DNA of 64,000 nt. Origin: Mycolicibacterium flavescens (GTDB taxonomy: Bacteria; Actinomycetota; Actinomycetes; Mycobacteriales; Mycobacteriaceae). The stretch's first letter is position 1; the number at the start of each line of letters is the position of its first letter. Location: NCBI GenBank assembly GCA_900637135.1, contig LR134353.1, forward strand, positions 5,146,001-5,210,000. The letters run 5' to 3'. The notes beneath the pieces were generated by a model. That model saw only the letters and a list, made by a program, of their open reading frames with translations. It was not told the origin of the DNA and did no database searches. Shown here piece by piece: positions 46,612 through 54,732 of the stretch. The position numbers were made by a program, and so were the translations under genes.

Positions 46612-47493
46612 TCAGGGCGTCGGCAGGTCGGCGTCGCTGTCGGCGCTCGACGGGGTGCCCGTCCAGTTGGCCAACAGGCGAAGGGCGGTCTCCGATGGCG
46701 AGCCGGGATCGGCGGTGTAGATGCACAACGTCTGGTCCGGGTCGCCGAGCACGGCGACGCTCTCGTAGTTGAGCGTCAGGTCACCCACCAACGGGTGGTG
46801 GTAGCGCTTGACCCCGTGCGTGCGTTCGCGGACGTTGTGGTCGGCCCACCACCGGCGGAACTCGTCGCTCTTGACCGCGAGTTCGCCGACCAGTTCGGTC
46901 AGCAGCGGGTCGTCGGGATGCCTGCCTGCGTCCAGGCGCAGTATCGCGACGTTGTCGCGGGCCACCTCTTCCCAGTCGGTGTAGAGCTCGCGGGCGGATT
47001 CGTCGAGGAAGGTGAACCGCAACAAGTTTCGCTCGCGCGGGGGCAGGGCCTCGAAGTCACCGATCAACGCCCGCGCCAGCCGGTTGGCCGCCAGCATGTC
47101 CATCCGACGGCCGAATACGAAGGCCGGTGTCACGTCGTCGAGCGTCTCGAGCACCCGGCGGATGCCCGGCCGAACCCGCTGCACGGGCGCGGGGCGCCGG
47201 CGGGTGCGGCGGGTGTTCACCCGCGCGATCTGGAACAGGTAGGCCCGCTCGACGTCGTCGAGCCGCAACGCGCGTGCCACGGCGTCGAGTACCTCGTCGG
47301 ACACGTTGAGGTGGCGACCCTGTTCGAGGCGGCTGTAGTAGTCCACGCTCACACCGGCCAACTGTGCGACCTCCTCGCGGCGCAGGCCCGGTACCCGTCG
47401 CACCCTGCTGGTCCCGCCGATCTCCACGTCCTCGACGCGCAGGCGTGCGCGGCGCGTCCGCAGGAACTCCTTGAGCTCGGCGTTGTGGTCCAT
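46612..47493 (-). CDS. XRE-family regulator with MmyB-like ligand-binding domain
   Basis: This 293-residue protein has an N-terminal helix-turn-helix (RREEVAQLAGVSVDYYSRLE, about 35-60) and a C-terminal MmyB/PAS-like domain (about 105-275) with the pattern RNLLRFTFLDESARELYTDW (in part). Members are divergently paired with an SDR gene and control it in response to an unknown ligand, possibly a fatty acid. It ends 22 bp from hrpA. The 177-bp gap to the SDR gene has candidate operator palindromes. Confidence 0.9.
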   Translation of the reverse strand: MDHNAELKEFLRTRRARLRVEDVEIGGTSRVRRVPGLRREEVAQLAGVSVDYYSRLEQGRHLNVSDEVLDAVARALRLDDVERAYLFQIARVNTRRTRRRPAPVQRVRPGIRRVLETLDDVTPAFVFGRRMDMLAANRLARALIGDFEALPPRERNLLRFTFLDESARELYTDWEEVARDNVAILRLDAGRHPDDPLLTELVGELAVKSDEFRRWWADHNVRERTHGVKRYHHPLVGDLTLNYESVAVLGDPDQTLCIYTADPGSPSETALRLLANWTGTPSSADSDADLPTP

Positions 47494-47539
47494 GCACCCA
47501 GTGTGGCCGCAGCGGCGGCGTCGGGCCGCGCCAAACGTG

Positions 47540-47557
47540 GGTCTGCCAGACCTAGGT
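47540..47557. promoter_or_regulatory. Candidate operator between the divergent XRE and SDR genes
   Basis: GGTCT-GCC-AGACC (47540-47552) is a 5-bp inverted repeat, overlapping ACCTAGGT (47550-47557), a perfect 8-bp palindrome. It sits mid-way in the divergent gap where an XRE regulator would be expected to act. Confidence 0.4.
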
Positions 47558-47670
47558 ACGCCGAACCGGGGTATAGCGGGGCTCGTTTTGGCCGCTCAGA
47601 GGGCCCCCAGGGGTTGTTGTCTCGAGTGTGCGGCACTACCGCCGCCACCGACAGGAGGAAAGGTCCACAG

Positions 47671-48462
47671 ATGACAACCGCAATCCAGAACCCAACCGAG
47701 ACCACCGCCCCGCTGTCCGGCCGCGTCGCCGTTGTCACCGGCGCATCGAGCGGCATTGGTGAGGCGACCGCCAAGCGCCTGGCCGCGTCCGGCGCGAAGG
47801 TCGCCCTTTTGGCCCGCCGGGCCGACCGGCTCGAGAAGCTGGCTGCCGAGATCGCCGAGGCGGGTGGCACCGCGCTGGCCCTCGCCGTCGACGTCACCGA
47901 CGCCGCCGCGATACAGGCGGCCGCCCAGCGGGTGGTCGACGAACTCGGCACGGTCGATGTGCTGTTCAACAACGCCGGGGTCATGCTGCCCGCGCCGATC
48001 GACGAACAGCGCTTCGACCAGTGGCAGCAGCAGATCGACCTCAACGTCGCCGGGCTGATGAACGCGATCGGCGCGTTCGTTCCCCAGCTGGTGAAGTCGG
48101 CCGAAGACAAGGGCGTCGCTGACCTGATCAACACTTCGTCCATCGGCGCGCAGAACATCTTCCCGAACTTCGCGGTGTACTCGGGCACGAAAGCGTTCGT
48201 CACACACATGTCGCGCACGCTGCGCGCCGAACTCGGCGCCAAGAACGTGCGGGTCTCGGCCATCGAGCCCGGCATCGTCGAAACCGAGTTGCAGAATCAC
48301 GTCACCGATACCGGTGCCACGGAATGGCTGGACGGCACCCGCGACCACATCGAGTGGCTGGACCCCGCCGACGTCGCGGCGGCGATCGACTTCCTGGTCG
48401 CCCAGCCGGCGCGGGTGAACGTGCAACAGCTGACGATAATGCCGACGCGTCAGGCGTCGTGA
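47671..48462 (+). CDS. Short-chain dehydrogenase/reductase
   Basis: This 263-residue SDR has the classical fold: TGASSGIGEATAKRLAASG (nucleotide binding), NNAGVM, and INTSSIGAQ with the catalytic Tyr/Lys in VYSGTKAFVTHM. The substrate is unknown. The ATG has AGGAGGAAAGG upstream. It is the target gene expected for the divergent XRE-MmyB regulator, and a strong hairpin follows its stop. Confidence 0.92.
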   Translation: MTTAIQNPTETTAPLSGRVAVVTGASSGIGEATAKRLAASGAKVALLARRADRLEKLAAEIAEAGGTALALAVDVTDAAAIQAAAQRVVDELGTVDVLFNNAGVMLPAPIDEQRFDQWQQQIDLNVAGLMNAIGAFVPQLVKSAEDKGVADLINTSSIGAQNIFPNFAVYSGTKAFVTHMSRTLRAELGAKNVRVSAIEPGIVETELQNHVTDTGATEWLDGTRDHIEWLDPADVAAAIDFLVAQPARVNVQQLTIMPTRQAS

Positions 48463-48468
48463 CGCAAC

Positions 48469-48516
48469 CGGCACGGTGCGGTCCCAGCCGGACCGTACCG
48501 TGCCGCTTGGTCTTTC
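48469..48516 (+). terminator. Strong hairpin terminator after the SDR gene
   Basis: Bases 48469-48483 pair with 48491-48505 over 15 bp (one G-U) with a 7-nt loop, followed by CTTGGTCTTT. It lies between the convergent SDR and MTHFR genes. The T-tract is short, so efficiency is uncertain; on the minus strand no T-run follows. Confidence 0.7.
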
Positions 48517-48537
48517 CGCTGCCGGGGGCGTAGACCG

Positions 48538-49431
48538 TCAGGGCTTGTCGGGCGCCCAGTAGTCGAGCATCTCGGCGAACGTCTCGAAGGCCGGGGTGGA
48601 CACGCCGAAGGTGGCCTCGAGGTGGATGCTCAGCGGGAATCCGAGGTCGCCGACACCGTCGATGACGCGTTTGTACAGGTCGAGCATCAGTTTGCGCTTC
48701 TCCGCCGGCTCCGTGGAGGCGAGCTTCTTGACGAACTCCTGCTCGGCGGCGACGGCGGCGTTACCCGGATCCTGGATCAGCCAGTTGATCAGGCCGACCT
48801 TGCTCTCCAGCTTGGGCACGAAACCGAACGACAGCAGGATCTCGGGCCGGTGATCGGTCTGCTCGGCGAAGTCGCGCAGGAACCCGACGATCGCGTCGGA
48901 GTACAGCAACTGGGTCATGCCGTAGGTGGCGCCCTGATCGCACTTGAACCGGAACCGGCCCTGCTCGCCGTCGCGGGTTGGGATGAGGATCGCTCCGCGG
49001 TTGGGCACCACGTCGGAGTAGATCGACAGCGCGTCGGTCGGGGCGACGCCGGTGCCCTCGCCGTCGCTCATCGTGCGCGGCACCCCGACGAACGCGATGC
49101 CGTCGAACCCGGCGCTGGACAGATCGGTCAGCCGCCGACGCAACGTCGGTTCGTCCATGAACGCGGTGACCTGGGTGCACAGCCCGTTCATCCCGGACAG
49201 CTCGGGGGTGATGATCGCCCAGAAGTCGAGCACATCCATCTTGGGTTTCATCTCGATCGGACGGTCGTCGTCCTCCTCGATCATGCCGGGGATCATCACG
49301 TGCTTGATGCGGCCGTCCAGCCCGGTTTCCGCGGAGCATCGCAGTACCTTCTGCGCATCCTCCAACGCCTGCTCGTGCCCACGATCGACGTTCGGCGGCA
49401 CGAGTTCAAGCGCGATGGTGTTCAGCGTCAC
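48538..49431 (-). CDS. Mycobacterial-type methylenetetrahydrofolate reductase
   Basis: This 297-residue TIM-barrel-like protein has the MetF-like opening LNTIALELVPPNVDRG and the segments FDGIAFVGVPRTMSDG and KCDQGATYGMTQLLYSDAIVGF, the latter like the substrate pocket of MetF. It would reduce methylenetetrahydrofolate to methyltetrahydrofolate for methionine synthesis. Similarity to classical MetF is low; I assign it to the diverged mycobacterial type by recall. I chose the GTG at 49431 because GAGGAG lies 7 nt upstream; the longer frame is not coding-like. Confidence 0.75.
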   Translation of the reverse strand: MTLNTIALELVPPNVDRGHEQALEDAQKVLRCSAETGLDGRIKHVMIPGMIEEDDDRPIEMKPKMDVLDFWAIITPELSGMNGLCTQVTAFMDEPTLRRRLTDLSSAGFDGIAFVGVPRTMSDGEGTGVAPTDALSIYSDVVPNRGAILIPTRDGEQGRFRFKCDQGATYGMTQLLYSDAIVGFLRDFAEQTDHRPEILLSFGFVPKLESKVGLINWLIQDPGNAAVAAEQEFVKKLASTEPAEKRKLMLDLYKRVIDGVGDLGFPLSIHLEATFGVSTPAFETFAEMLDYWAPDKP

Positions 49432-49624
49432 CGGGCTGCTCCTCATCCGACGGTTACTTCCCGCGCGCGGCAGGTCTTCTTTGACCACCATCCGCGCTCG
49501 CCAGGAAGCCTCACCATACAGACAGCACCGTTGGACCCGTTCCGGCTCCGCAGACCGAGGGCTCCCAGTCGATTCCCAGCGTCTGATCAACCGTGTGCCG
49601 ACTGAGGTTGGTACCAACGGGGCC

Positions 49625-49876
49625 ATGACTCCCGGACGACAATGCCTGGACACCGCGGAAGGTGTTCTCATCGCGCTTCGCCACTGCACGGTCGACGAGG
49701 CGTTCCGCGAGATTATCCGCGCTGCGCAACACCATCGGGTGCCGTTGTTCACGCTCGCCGACGCGCTGGTCACCGCCGCAAGCGGCACAGGGGAATGTGT
49801 GAACGCGGCGGCGCGGACAGCGGTGCTCACCGAGTGGGGTGCCCTGCTGGGAACTTCGACCTCGGCTCGTTTGTAA
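49625..49876 (+). CDS. Small ANTAR-domain protein without a sensor
   Basis: This 83-residue protein consists almost only of an ANTAR-like segment: CLDTAEGVLIALRHC, then TVDEAFREIIRAAQHHRVPL and FTLADALVTAAS. There is no GAF or receiver domain. ANTAR domains bind paired-hairpin RNA. The first ATG at 49625 is used; the frame upstream is antisense to the MTHFR gene. A second ANTAR protein with a GAF domain is encoded at 22028. Confidence 0.72.
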   Translation: MTPGRQCLDTAEGVLIALRHCTVDEAFREIIRAAQHHRVPLFTLADALVTAASGTGECVNAAARTAVLTEWGALLGTSTSARL

Positions 49877-49955
49877 TCTGACGACGCGACAGCGTCGCGA
49901 ACCGTCGCCAGTTACACAAATGAGGACGCGCCGCGCCGCTCGTACTGTGGAAAGG

Positions 49956-51416
49956 GTGAGCATCGCACCCACCGCCGTCACCTTCGCCGACCGTTACGCC
50001 AGCGACCTACCCGAGCTGGCGGTCCGTTGGCAGGCTGAATCGGCTCCCGACCCGCGCCTGCTCGTCCTCAACGAACCGCTGGCCGTCGAACTCGGCATCG
50101 ACGCCGACTGGCTGCGCAGCGCCGACGGCCTGCGGCTACTGGTCGGCACGCAGGTTCCCGACGGCGCGAACCCGGTCGCGCAGGCCTATGCCGGTCACCA
50201 GTTCGGTGGGTACGTCCCCCGGCTGGGCGACGGGCGCGCGCTGCTGCTCGGCGAACTCACGACGACCTCCGGAGAGCTTCGCGACCTGCATCTGAAGGGT
50301 TCGGGCGCGACGCCGTTCGCACGCGGCGGCGACGGGTTGGCCGCCGTCGGTCCGATGCTGCGCGAGTACATCGTCAGCGAGGCGATGCACGCGATGGGGA
50401 TTCCGACCACCCGCTCGTTGGCCGTGGTCGCGACCGGACGCCAGGTGCAGCGCGAGACGCCGCTACCCGGTGCGGTGCTGTCGCGGGTGGCCCGCAGCCA
50501 TCTGCGCGTCGGCACCTTCCAGTACGCCGCGAACACCGGCGACGTCGACCTCTTGCGGCGTCTGGCCGACCACGCGATCCAGCGGCACCATCCCGGGGCC
50601 GCCGACGCAGGCAACCCCTATGTCGCGTTGTTCGAGTCGGTGATCGCGGTGCAGGCGGCGCTGATCGCCAAGTGGATGCTGGTCGGCTTCGTGCACGGCG
50701 TGATGAACACCGACAACACGACGATCTCCGGGGAGACCATCGACTACGGGCCGTGCGCGTTCATGGAGGCCTACGACCCCGAGACGGTGTTCAGCTCGAT
50801 CGACTCGTGGGGCCGCTACGCCTACGGCAACCAGCCGGCGATCGCGGTGTGGAACCTGGCCCGGCTGGCCGAGGCACTGCTGCCGTTGTTCGCCGACGAC
50901 CAACAGCAGGCGATCGCGATCGCCGAGGGCAGCCTCGGTGGTTTTGCGCCCAAGTTCCAGGACGCGTTGTCGGTGGGCATGTGCGCCAAGCTCGGGTTGG
51001 CCGACACCACGCCCGACGAGATCGCGGTGCCGTTGATGAACGACCTGATCGCCCAGTTGCACCAGAGCCACGTCGACTTCACGTCGTTCTTCCGCCAGCT
51101 CGCGCATGCGGCCCGCGGTGACGACGACCCCGCACGCGGCCTGTTCCTCGACCTCGCCGCGTTCGACCAGTGGCTGTCGCGGTGGCATGCGTTGCGGCCC
51201 GACGCGACGGTGATGGACCGCGTCAACCCGGTCTACATCCCTCGCAACCATCTGGTCGAGGAGGCGTTGACCGCCGCGACCGAAGGCGACCTCGACCCGC
51301 TGTACCGGCTGCTGGATGCGGTGACCGCGCCGTATGACGAGCGCCCAGGTCTGCAGCGGTACGCCGAACCCGCACCCGAGGACTTCGGGAAGTACCGAAC
51401 CTTCTGTGGGACCTGA
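49956..51416 (+). CDS. selO: Protein adenylyltransferase SelO (YdiU/UPF0061)
   Basis: This 486-residue pseudokinase-fold enzyme attaches AMP to proteins. Seen are AYAGHQFGGYVPRLGDGRA, the Lys in LHLKGSGATPFARGGDG, the region REYIVSEAMHAMGIPTTR and metal-site NTDNTTISGETIDYGP. The C-terminus ends YRTFCGT: the residue that is selenocysteine in some eukaryotes is cysteine here. I chose the GTG at 49956 (VSIAPTAVTF); the nearest ribosome-binding site, GGAAAG, is too close, so a GTG at 49947 or an ATG at 49920 are possible. Confidence 0.92.
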   Translation: MSIAPTAVTFADRYASDLPELAVRWQAESAPDPRLLVLNEPLAVELGIDADWLRSADGLRLLVGTQVPDGANPVAQAYAGHQFGGYVPRLGDGRALLLGELTTTSGELRDLHLKGSGATPFARGGDGLAAVGPMLREYIVSEAMHAMGIPTTRSLAVVATGRQVQRETPLPGAVLSRVARSHLRVGTFQYAANTGDVDLLRRLADHAIQRHHPGAADAGNPYVALFESVIAVQAALIAKWMLVGFVHGVMNTDNTTISGETIDYGPCAFMEAYDPETVFSSIDSWGRYAYGNQPAIAVWNLARLAEALLPLFADDQQQAIAIAEGSLGGFAPKFQDALSVGMCAKLGLADTTPDEIAVPLMNDLIAQLHQSHVDFTSFFRQLAHAARGDDDPARGLFLDLAAFDQWLSRWHALRPDATVMDRVNPVYIPRNHLVEEALTAATEGDLDPLYRLLDAVTAPYDERPGLQRYAEPAPEDFGKYRTFCGT

Positions 51417-51439
51417 GCCAGCCGACCTAGACTGCCCTC

Positions 51440-51667
51440 ATGATGTTGCGACGGTCACTGATCGCGGGGCTCTTCGCGGCGGCACTGGCCGTGCCGGTCT
51501 CCCCCGTCATCGCTTCGGCCCAGCCGGGCAACTGTTGCTGTCCGCCGGGCCAGACGGGCGTCATCTACGGTTGCGCGTCGTTCTGCGTCGACGGTAAGGC
51601 CCTGGACACCAGCACCGGGTTGTGCGTGCCGGTTCCGCCGCCGTATCCGCATCCGCCGGTGGCCTGA
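51440..51667 (+). CDS. Small secreted cysteine-rich protein
   Basis: This 75-residue protein has a signal peptide (about 1-28; cleavage near ASA-QPG) and a 47-residue mature part with six cysteines: NCCCPPGQ, YGCASFC and GLCVPVPPP. It ends with a Pro-rich tail. Three disulfides are possible. I do not know its role. The ATG at 51440 lies 23 bp after the selO stop. Confidence 0.75.
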   Translation: MMLRRSLIAGLFAAALAVPVSPVIASAQPGNCCCPPGQTGVIYGCASFCVDGKALDTSTGLCVPVPPPYPHPPVA

Positions 51668-51723
51668 GGCGCGTCAACCGGTCGCGGGGGTTAGGCCGAC
51701 GCGGTCTCGGCAATTCAAGATCT

Positions 51724-52794
51724 ATGCCCGACGAGACGCTGCGCCTTGACCTGTTGCAGGAACTGCTCCACGCGTACGGCCCCTGCGGTCAGGAAGACGC
51801 CGTGCGGGAGGTGTGCCGACGCGAGCTCGAGCCGCATGTCGACGAGATGTGGGTCGACGAAGCGGGCAACCTGATCGGCCTGCGCCACGGCAACGACCGC
51901 GAGGCGCAGCCGATCCGGGTGATGGCCCACATGGATGAGCTGTCCATGGTCGTCAAACGGATCGAGCCCGACGGCACACTGCACATGACGCCCCTGGGCA
52001 CGATGTATCCGGGAAACTTCGGCCTCGGACCGGTCGCGCTGCTCGGCGACCAGCGCTCCGTGTGCGGCGTGCTGACCCTCGGCTCCGAGCACACCACCAA
52101 GGAGAGCCAGCGGATCTGGGAGACCAAACCGGACCAGGGGGATCAGGCGCTCGACTGGCTTCATGTCTATGTCTTCACCGGCCACACTCCCGAGGAACTG
52201 GCCGAGGCCGGTATCAGAGCGGGCACGCGGGCGTGTATCCACCAAAGCAAGCGCACGCTGACCGACGTCGGCCCGGACTATCTCGGGTGCTACTTCATGG
52301 ACGACCGCGCGGCGGTCACCGCACTGCTCGACGTGGCGAGCCGGCTGGCTTCCGGGGACAGAGGCCCGGCACGCGACACCTATCTGGTCTTCACAACCGC
52401 CGAGGAAGTCGGCGGTGTCGGAGGCTCGTATGCAAGCCGCGCGCTGCCCGGTGACCTGACCATTGCGCTGGAGGTCGGTCCGGCCGAAGCGGAGTACGGG
52501 ACCTCGTGCAGCGGCGGCCCGATCGTCGCCTACAGCGACGCCGAAACCATCTACGACAAAACTGTCGCCGATGCGCTCATCGACGCCGCCACCGAGCCCG
52601 GCCTGTCGCCTCAGCCCGCGGTCCTCGGTGCGTTCGAATCCGACGCTTCGCACGCCAAGGCCAGTGGGCTCACGGCGCGGGCCGGACTGCTGTGCCTCCC
52701 CACGCTCAGCACACACGGCTACGAAGTCATTGCGCGCCAAGCAATTCCGGACATGGCTGCGGTGCTCGTCGAACTCCTGCGCCGCGGGGTCTAA
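51724..52794 (+). CDS. M42-family metallo-aminopeptidase
   Basis: This 356-residue peptidase has the metal and catalytic residues of the M42/M20 clan: VMAHMDELSMVVKRIE, GCYFMDDRAAVTALLD, FTTAEEVGGVGG and the final His in LCLPTLSTHGYE. M42 enzymes form tetrahedral complexes that remove N-terminal residues from peptides. The ATG is at 51724; the preceding gene ends 56 bp upstream. It is convergent with the next gene, 8 bp apart. Confidence 0.87.
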   Translation: MPDETLRLDLLQELLHAYGPCGQEDAVREVCRRELEPHVDEMWVDEAGNLIGLRHGNDREAQPIRVMAHMDELSMVVKRIEPDGTLHMTPLGTMYPGNFGLGPVALLGDQRSVCGVLTLGSEHTTKESQRIWETKPDQGDQALDWLHVYVFTGHTPEELAEAGIRAGTRACIHQSKRTLTDVGPDYLGCYFMDDRAAVTALLDVASRLASGDRGPARDTYLVFTTAEEVGGVGGSYASRALPGDLTIALEVGPAEAEYGTSCSGGPIVAYSDAETIYDKTVADALIDAATEPGLSPQPAVLGAFESDASHAKASGLTARAGLLCLPTLSTHGYEVIARQAIPDMAAVLVELLRRGV

Positions 52795-52802
52795 GCGCGG
52801 CG

Positions 52803-53459
52803 TCAGCGGTCGAGTTCGCCGGCGATACCGCGCTCGATGGCGACGCGCGCCCGCTCCGGCAGCACCACCAGGCCCTCGAGCTCGCGGCGGGCGAGTTCGT
52901 AGCCGCGTTCGCGTTCCTGCGGGGTGGCCGCGGCGTCGGTCGCGACGCGCAACATGCTCTGGGCCCGGGCGATGCGCTGCTGATCCTGTGCCGAGAAGTC
53001 GCTGCGCCGACGACGGACCGCCTCGGTCTCGGCGGCCTCGAACGCGGTGACGTAGTCGGTGACGGCGTCGACGTACTCGCGCGCCGCGTCGGTGTCGTCG
53101 ACCAGATCCTCGGCCTTGCCCGGGCGCAACAGGTCCGCGCGCACCTTGGTCCGGTGGAAGCGCTCGGTCAGCGGGTCGCGCATGTCGGTCATCAACGGGT
53201 AGTCGAGCAGCTTCGCGACGTCCAGTTCGTACTCGAGCCATCGGGTGTCGGTGCGGTCGTGCGCCTTGACCGCCCGCGCGATCGCCTGCCACTGCATTGC
53301 CGTTCCGGTGGCGGGCTGCGGTGCGGTGTCGGCTGGTTGCTCGCGACCGGCGTCCTGGCGTGCGCGCGCCGCCGTCAGCGCTCGCCAACCGCCGTAGAGC
53401 ACTCCCGCGAGCGGAACGAGCACGATCAGCAGCTCGAGCAGGCGGATGATCAGGCCCAT
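52803..53459 (-). CDS. Membrane-anchored conserved hypothetical protein
   Basis: This 218-residue protein has one N-terminal transmembrane helix (about 3-22, LIIRLLELLIVLVPLAGVLY) followed by a helical, charged cytosolic region with WLEYELDVAKLLDYPLMTDM. I recall related mycobacterial proteins without function. I chose the ATG at 53459 just before the helix; a start at 53486 would add nine residues. Confidence 0.75.
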   Translation of the reverse strand: MGLIIRLLELLIVLVPLAGVLYGGWRALTAARARQDAGREQPADTAPQPATGTAMQWQAIARAVKAHDRTDTRWLEYELDVAKLLDYPLMTDMRDPLTERFHRTKVRADLLRPGKAEDLVDDTDAAREYVDAVTDYVTAFEAAETEAVRRRRSDFSAQDQQRIARAQSMLRVATDAAATPQERERGYELARRELEGLVVLPERARVAIERGIAGELDR

Positions 53460-53587
53460 ACCAATCCCATGGAGCCAGGATGCCACCGATGCGTCAGCCC
53501 TGACGGCGGCAGCCGCGCGGGGTGCCGGGCTCTGCAGGGCTCGGGACCATTTGAGCTAGTGCCCGCCTAGTAGCGAAACATTCGTTG

Positions 53588-53606
53588 TCAGCGAATTTTT
53601 CGCTGA
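53588..53606. repeat. Small hairpin in the 214-bp gap upstream of a membrane-protein gene
   Basis: TCAGCGA (53588-53594) and TCGCTGA (53600-53606) form a 7-bp stem with a 5-nt A/T loop. It lies between two minus-strand genes and could be a terminator of the upstream DUF899 gene or an operator. The T-rich loop and lack of a T-run argue against a terminator. Confidence 0.4.
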
Positions 53607-53673
53607 TAGGTGGGCAATTGCGCATAAGCCACGCCGCGAGGCTCAGTGCGCGCCGGGTTCCGGTGGGGAGCCA

Positions 53674-54372
53674 TCAGTGCCCGGGGCCGTAGGCCCGCGC
53701 GATGTCAGGGGAGTCCAACCAGCCCGAGTACGTCGGCCGCTGCGGCCATCCCTCGGGCAAATCCTGCCACTCCTCCTGGCGGCCCCACGGCAGGAGGTCG
53801 ATGAGCGCGAACGAGTGGCTGAGCTGTTCGGTGCCGCGGCCGTTGGTGTGCCAAGTCCGGTAAACGGTGTCACCGTCTCGCAGAAACACGTTGACCGCGA
53901 AACCTTCGCCGGGTGGAGCGTCGACGTCGGCGCCGAACGAACTCTCCGACGACGAGTACCAATCCATCCGGTTGCCGACCTTGGTGCGGTAGGCCAGCAC
54001 CTCGTCGATCGGGCCGTTGGTGACGATGACGAAGCGGGCGTCGTAGCTGTCGAGGAACTCCAGCCGGGTGAACTGCGAGGTGAACCCGGTGCAGCCGCCG
54101 CACTGCCACTCTGCGCCGTCGGTCCACATGTGGTTGTAGACGATCAGCTGGGAGCGCCCCTCGAACACGTCGGCCAGTCGGACGGGCCCGTGCTCACCGA
54201 TCAGCGTGTAGTCGGGCGTGCGGACCATGGGCAGGCGTCTGCGCTGGGCGGCGATCGCGTCCAGCTCTCGTGTCGCCGCCTTCTCGCGGCGGCGCAGGTC
54301 GTCGAGGGCGGCGCGCCATGTCGCCTCGTCGACGACGGGCGGTAGGGCGGCCGGTTGAGTCGGGACGGACAT
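53674..54372 (-). CDS. DUF899 thioredoxin-like-fold protein
   Basis: This 232-residue protein has an N-terminal coiled segment (RRREKAATRELDAIAAQRRR) and the DUF899 core: QLIVYNHMWTDGAEWQCGGC, then TSQFTRLEFLDSYDARFVIV. Two cysteines are in QCGGC, a possible redox pair as in thioredoxin-like folds. The family function is unclear. The ATG at 54372 is preceded by a good ribosome-binding site (AGGAGG). Confidence 0.85.
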   Translation of the reverse strand: MSVPTQPAALPPVVDEATWRAALDDLRRREKAATRELDAIAAQRRRLPMVRTPDYTLIGEHGPVRLADVFEGRSQLIVYNHMWTDGAEWQCGGCTGFTSQFTRLEFLDSYDARFVIVTNGPIDEVLAYRTKVGNRMDWYSSSESSFGADVDAPPGEGFAVNVFLRDGDTVYRTWHTNGRGTEQLSHSFALIDLLPWGRQEEWQDLPEGWPQRPTYSGWLDSPDIARAYGPGH

Positions 54373-54434
54373 CGTTCCTCCTGCGATGGTCGTTTCTCGC
54401 AGGTTATGACCGACTCAGCGCCCGAAAGTCATCG

Positions 54435-54608
54435 TCAGCTCTTCTTGGATCCGCCGGATTTCTTACCGCCGCCGGAGTTCTTGCCGCCCTTCTTCGATGC
54501 ACCGGGCGTGTTGGCGATGGCTGCCGCGCGGGACTTGCTCATGCCCTTCTCGCGCAGACCCTCGTACTGTTTGTCGTTTTTGACGCTGGAACCGTGATCC
54601 TTCGCCAT
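54435..54608 (-). CDS. Small basic protein (DUF7218-like)
   Basis: This 57-residue very basic protein begins with MAKDHGSSVKNDKQYEGLR. It has the segment EKGMSKSRAAAIANTPGAS and a Lys/Gly/Ser tail. I recall this as a conserved actinobacterial small protein with an AIAN motif, possibly nucleic-acid associated. I chose the ATG at 54608 because GGAGGCCACG lies just before it; an ATG at 54671 is less likely. Confidence 0.72.
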   Translation of the reverse strand: MAKDHGSSVKNDKQYEGLREKGMSKSRAAAIANTPGASKKGGKNSGGGKKSGGSKKS

Positions 54609-54732
54609 CGTGGCCTCCTCGCTGGTGGTTGCACGTGCGTACCGAATACCCGCGAGCGTGCGGGTTTGCACCCGACACCCCGGGAAATTTCAGCGATTGG
54701 CGCACGCTCACGGCCCCGCGAATGTGCGCGTA

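Noticed and set aside
51390..51416. Possible selenocysteine codon at the end of selO
   Set aside because: The codon at that place is TGT (Cys); TGA is the normal stop four residues later.
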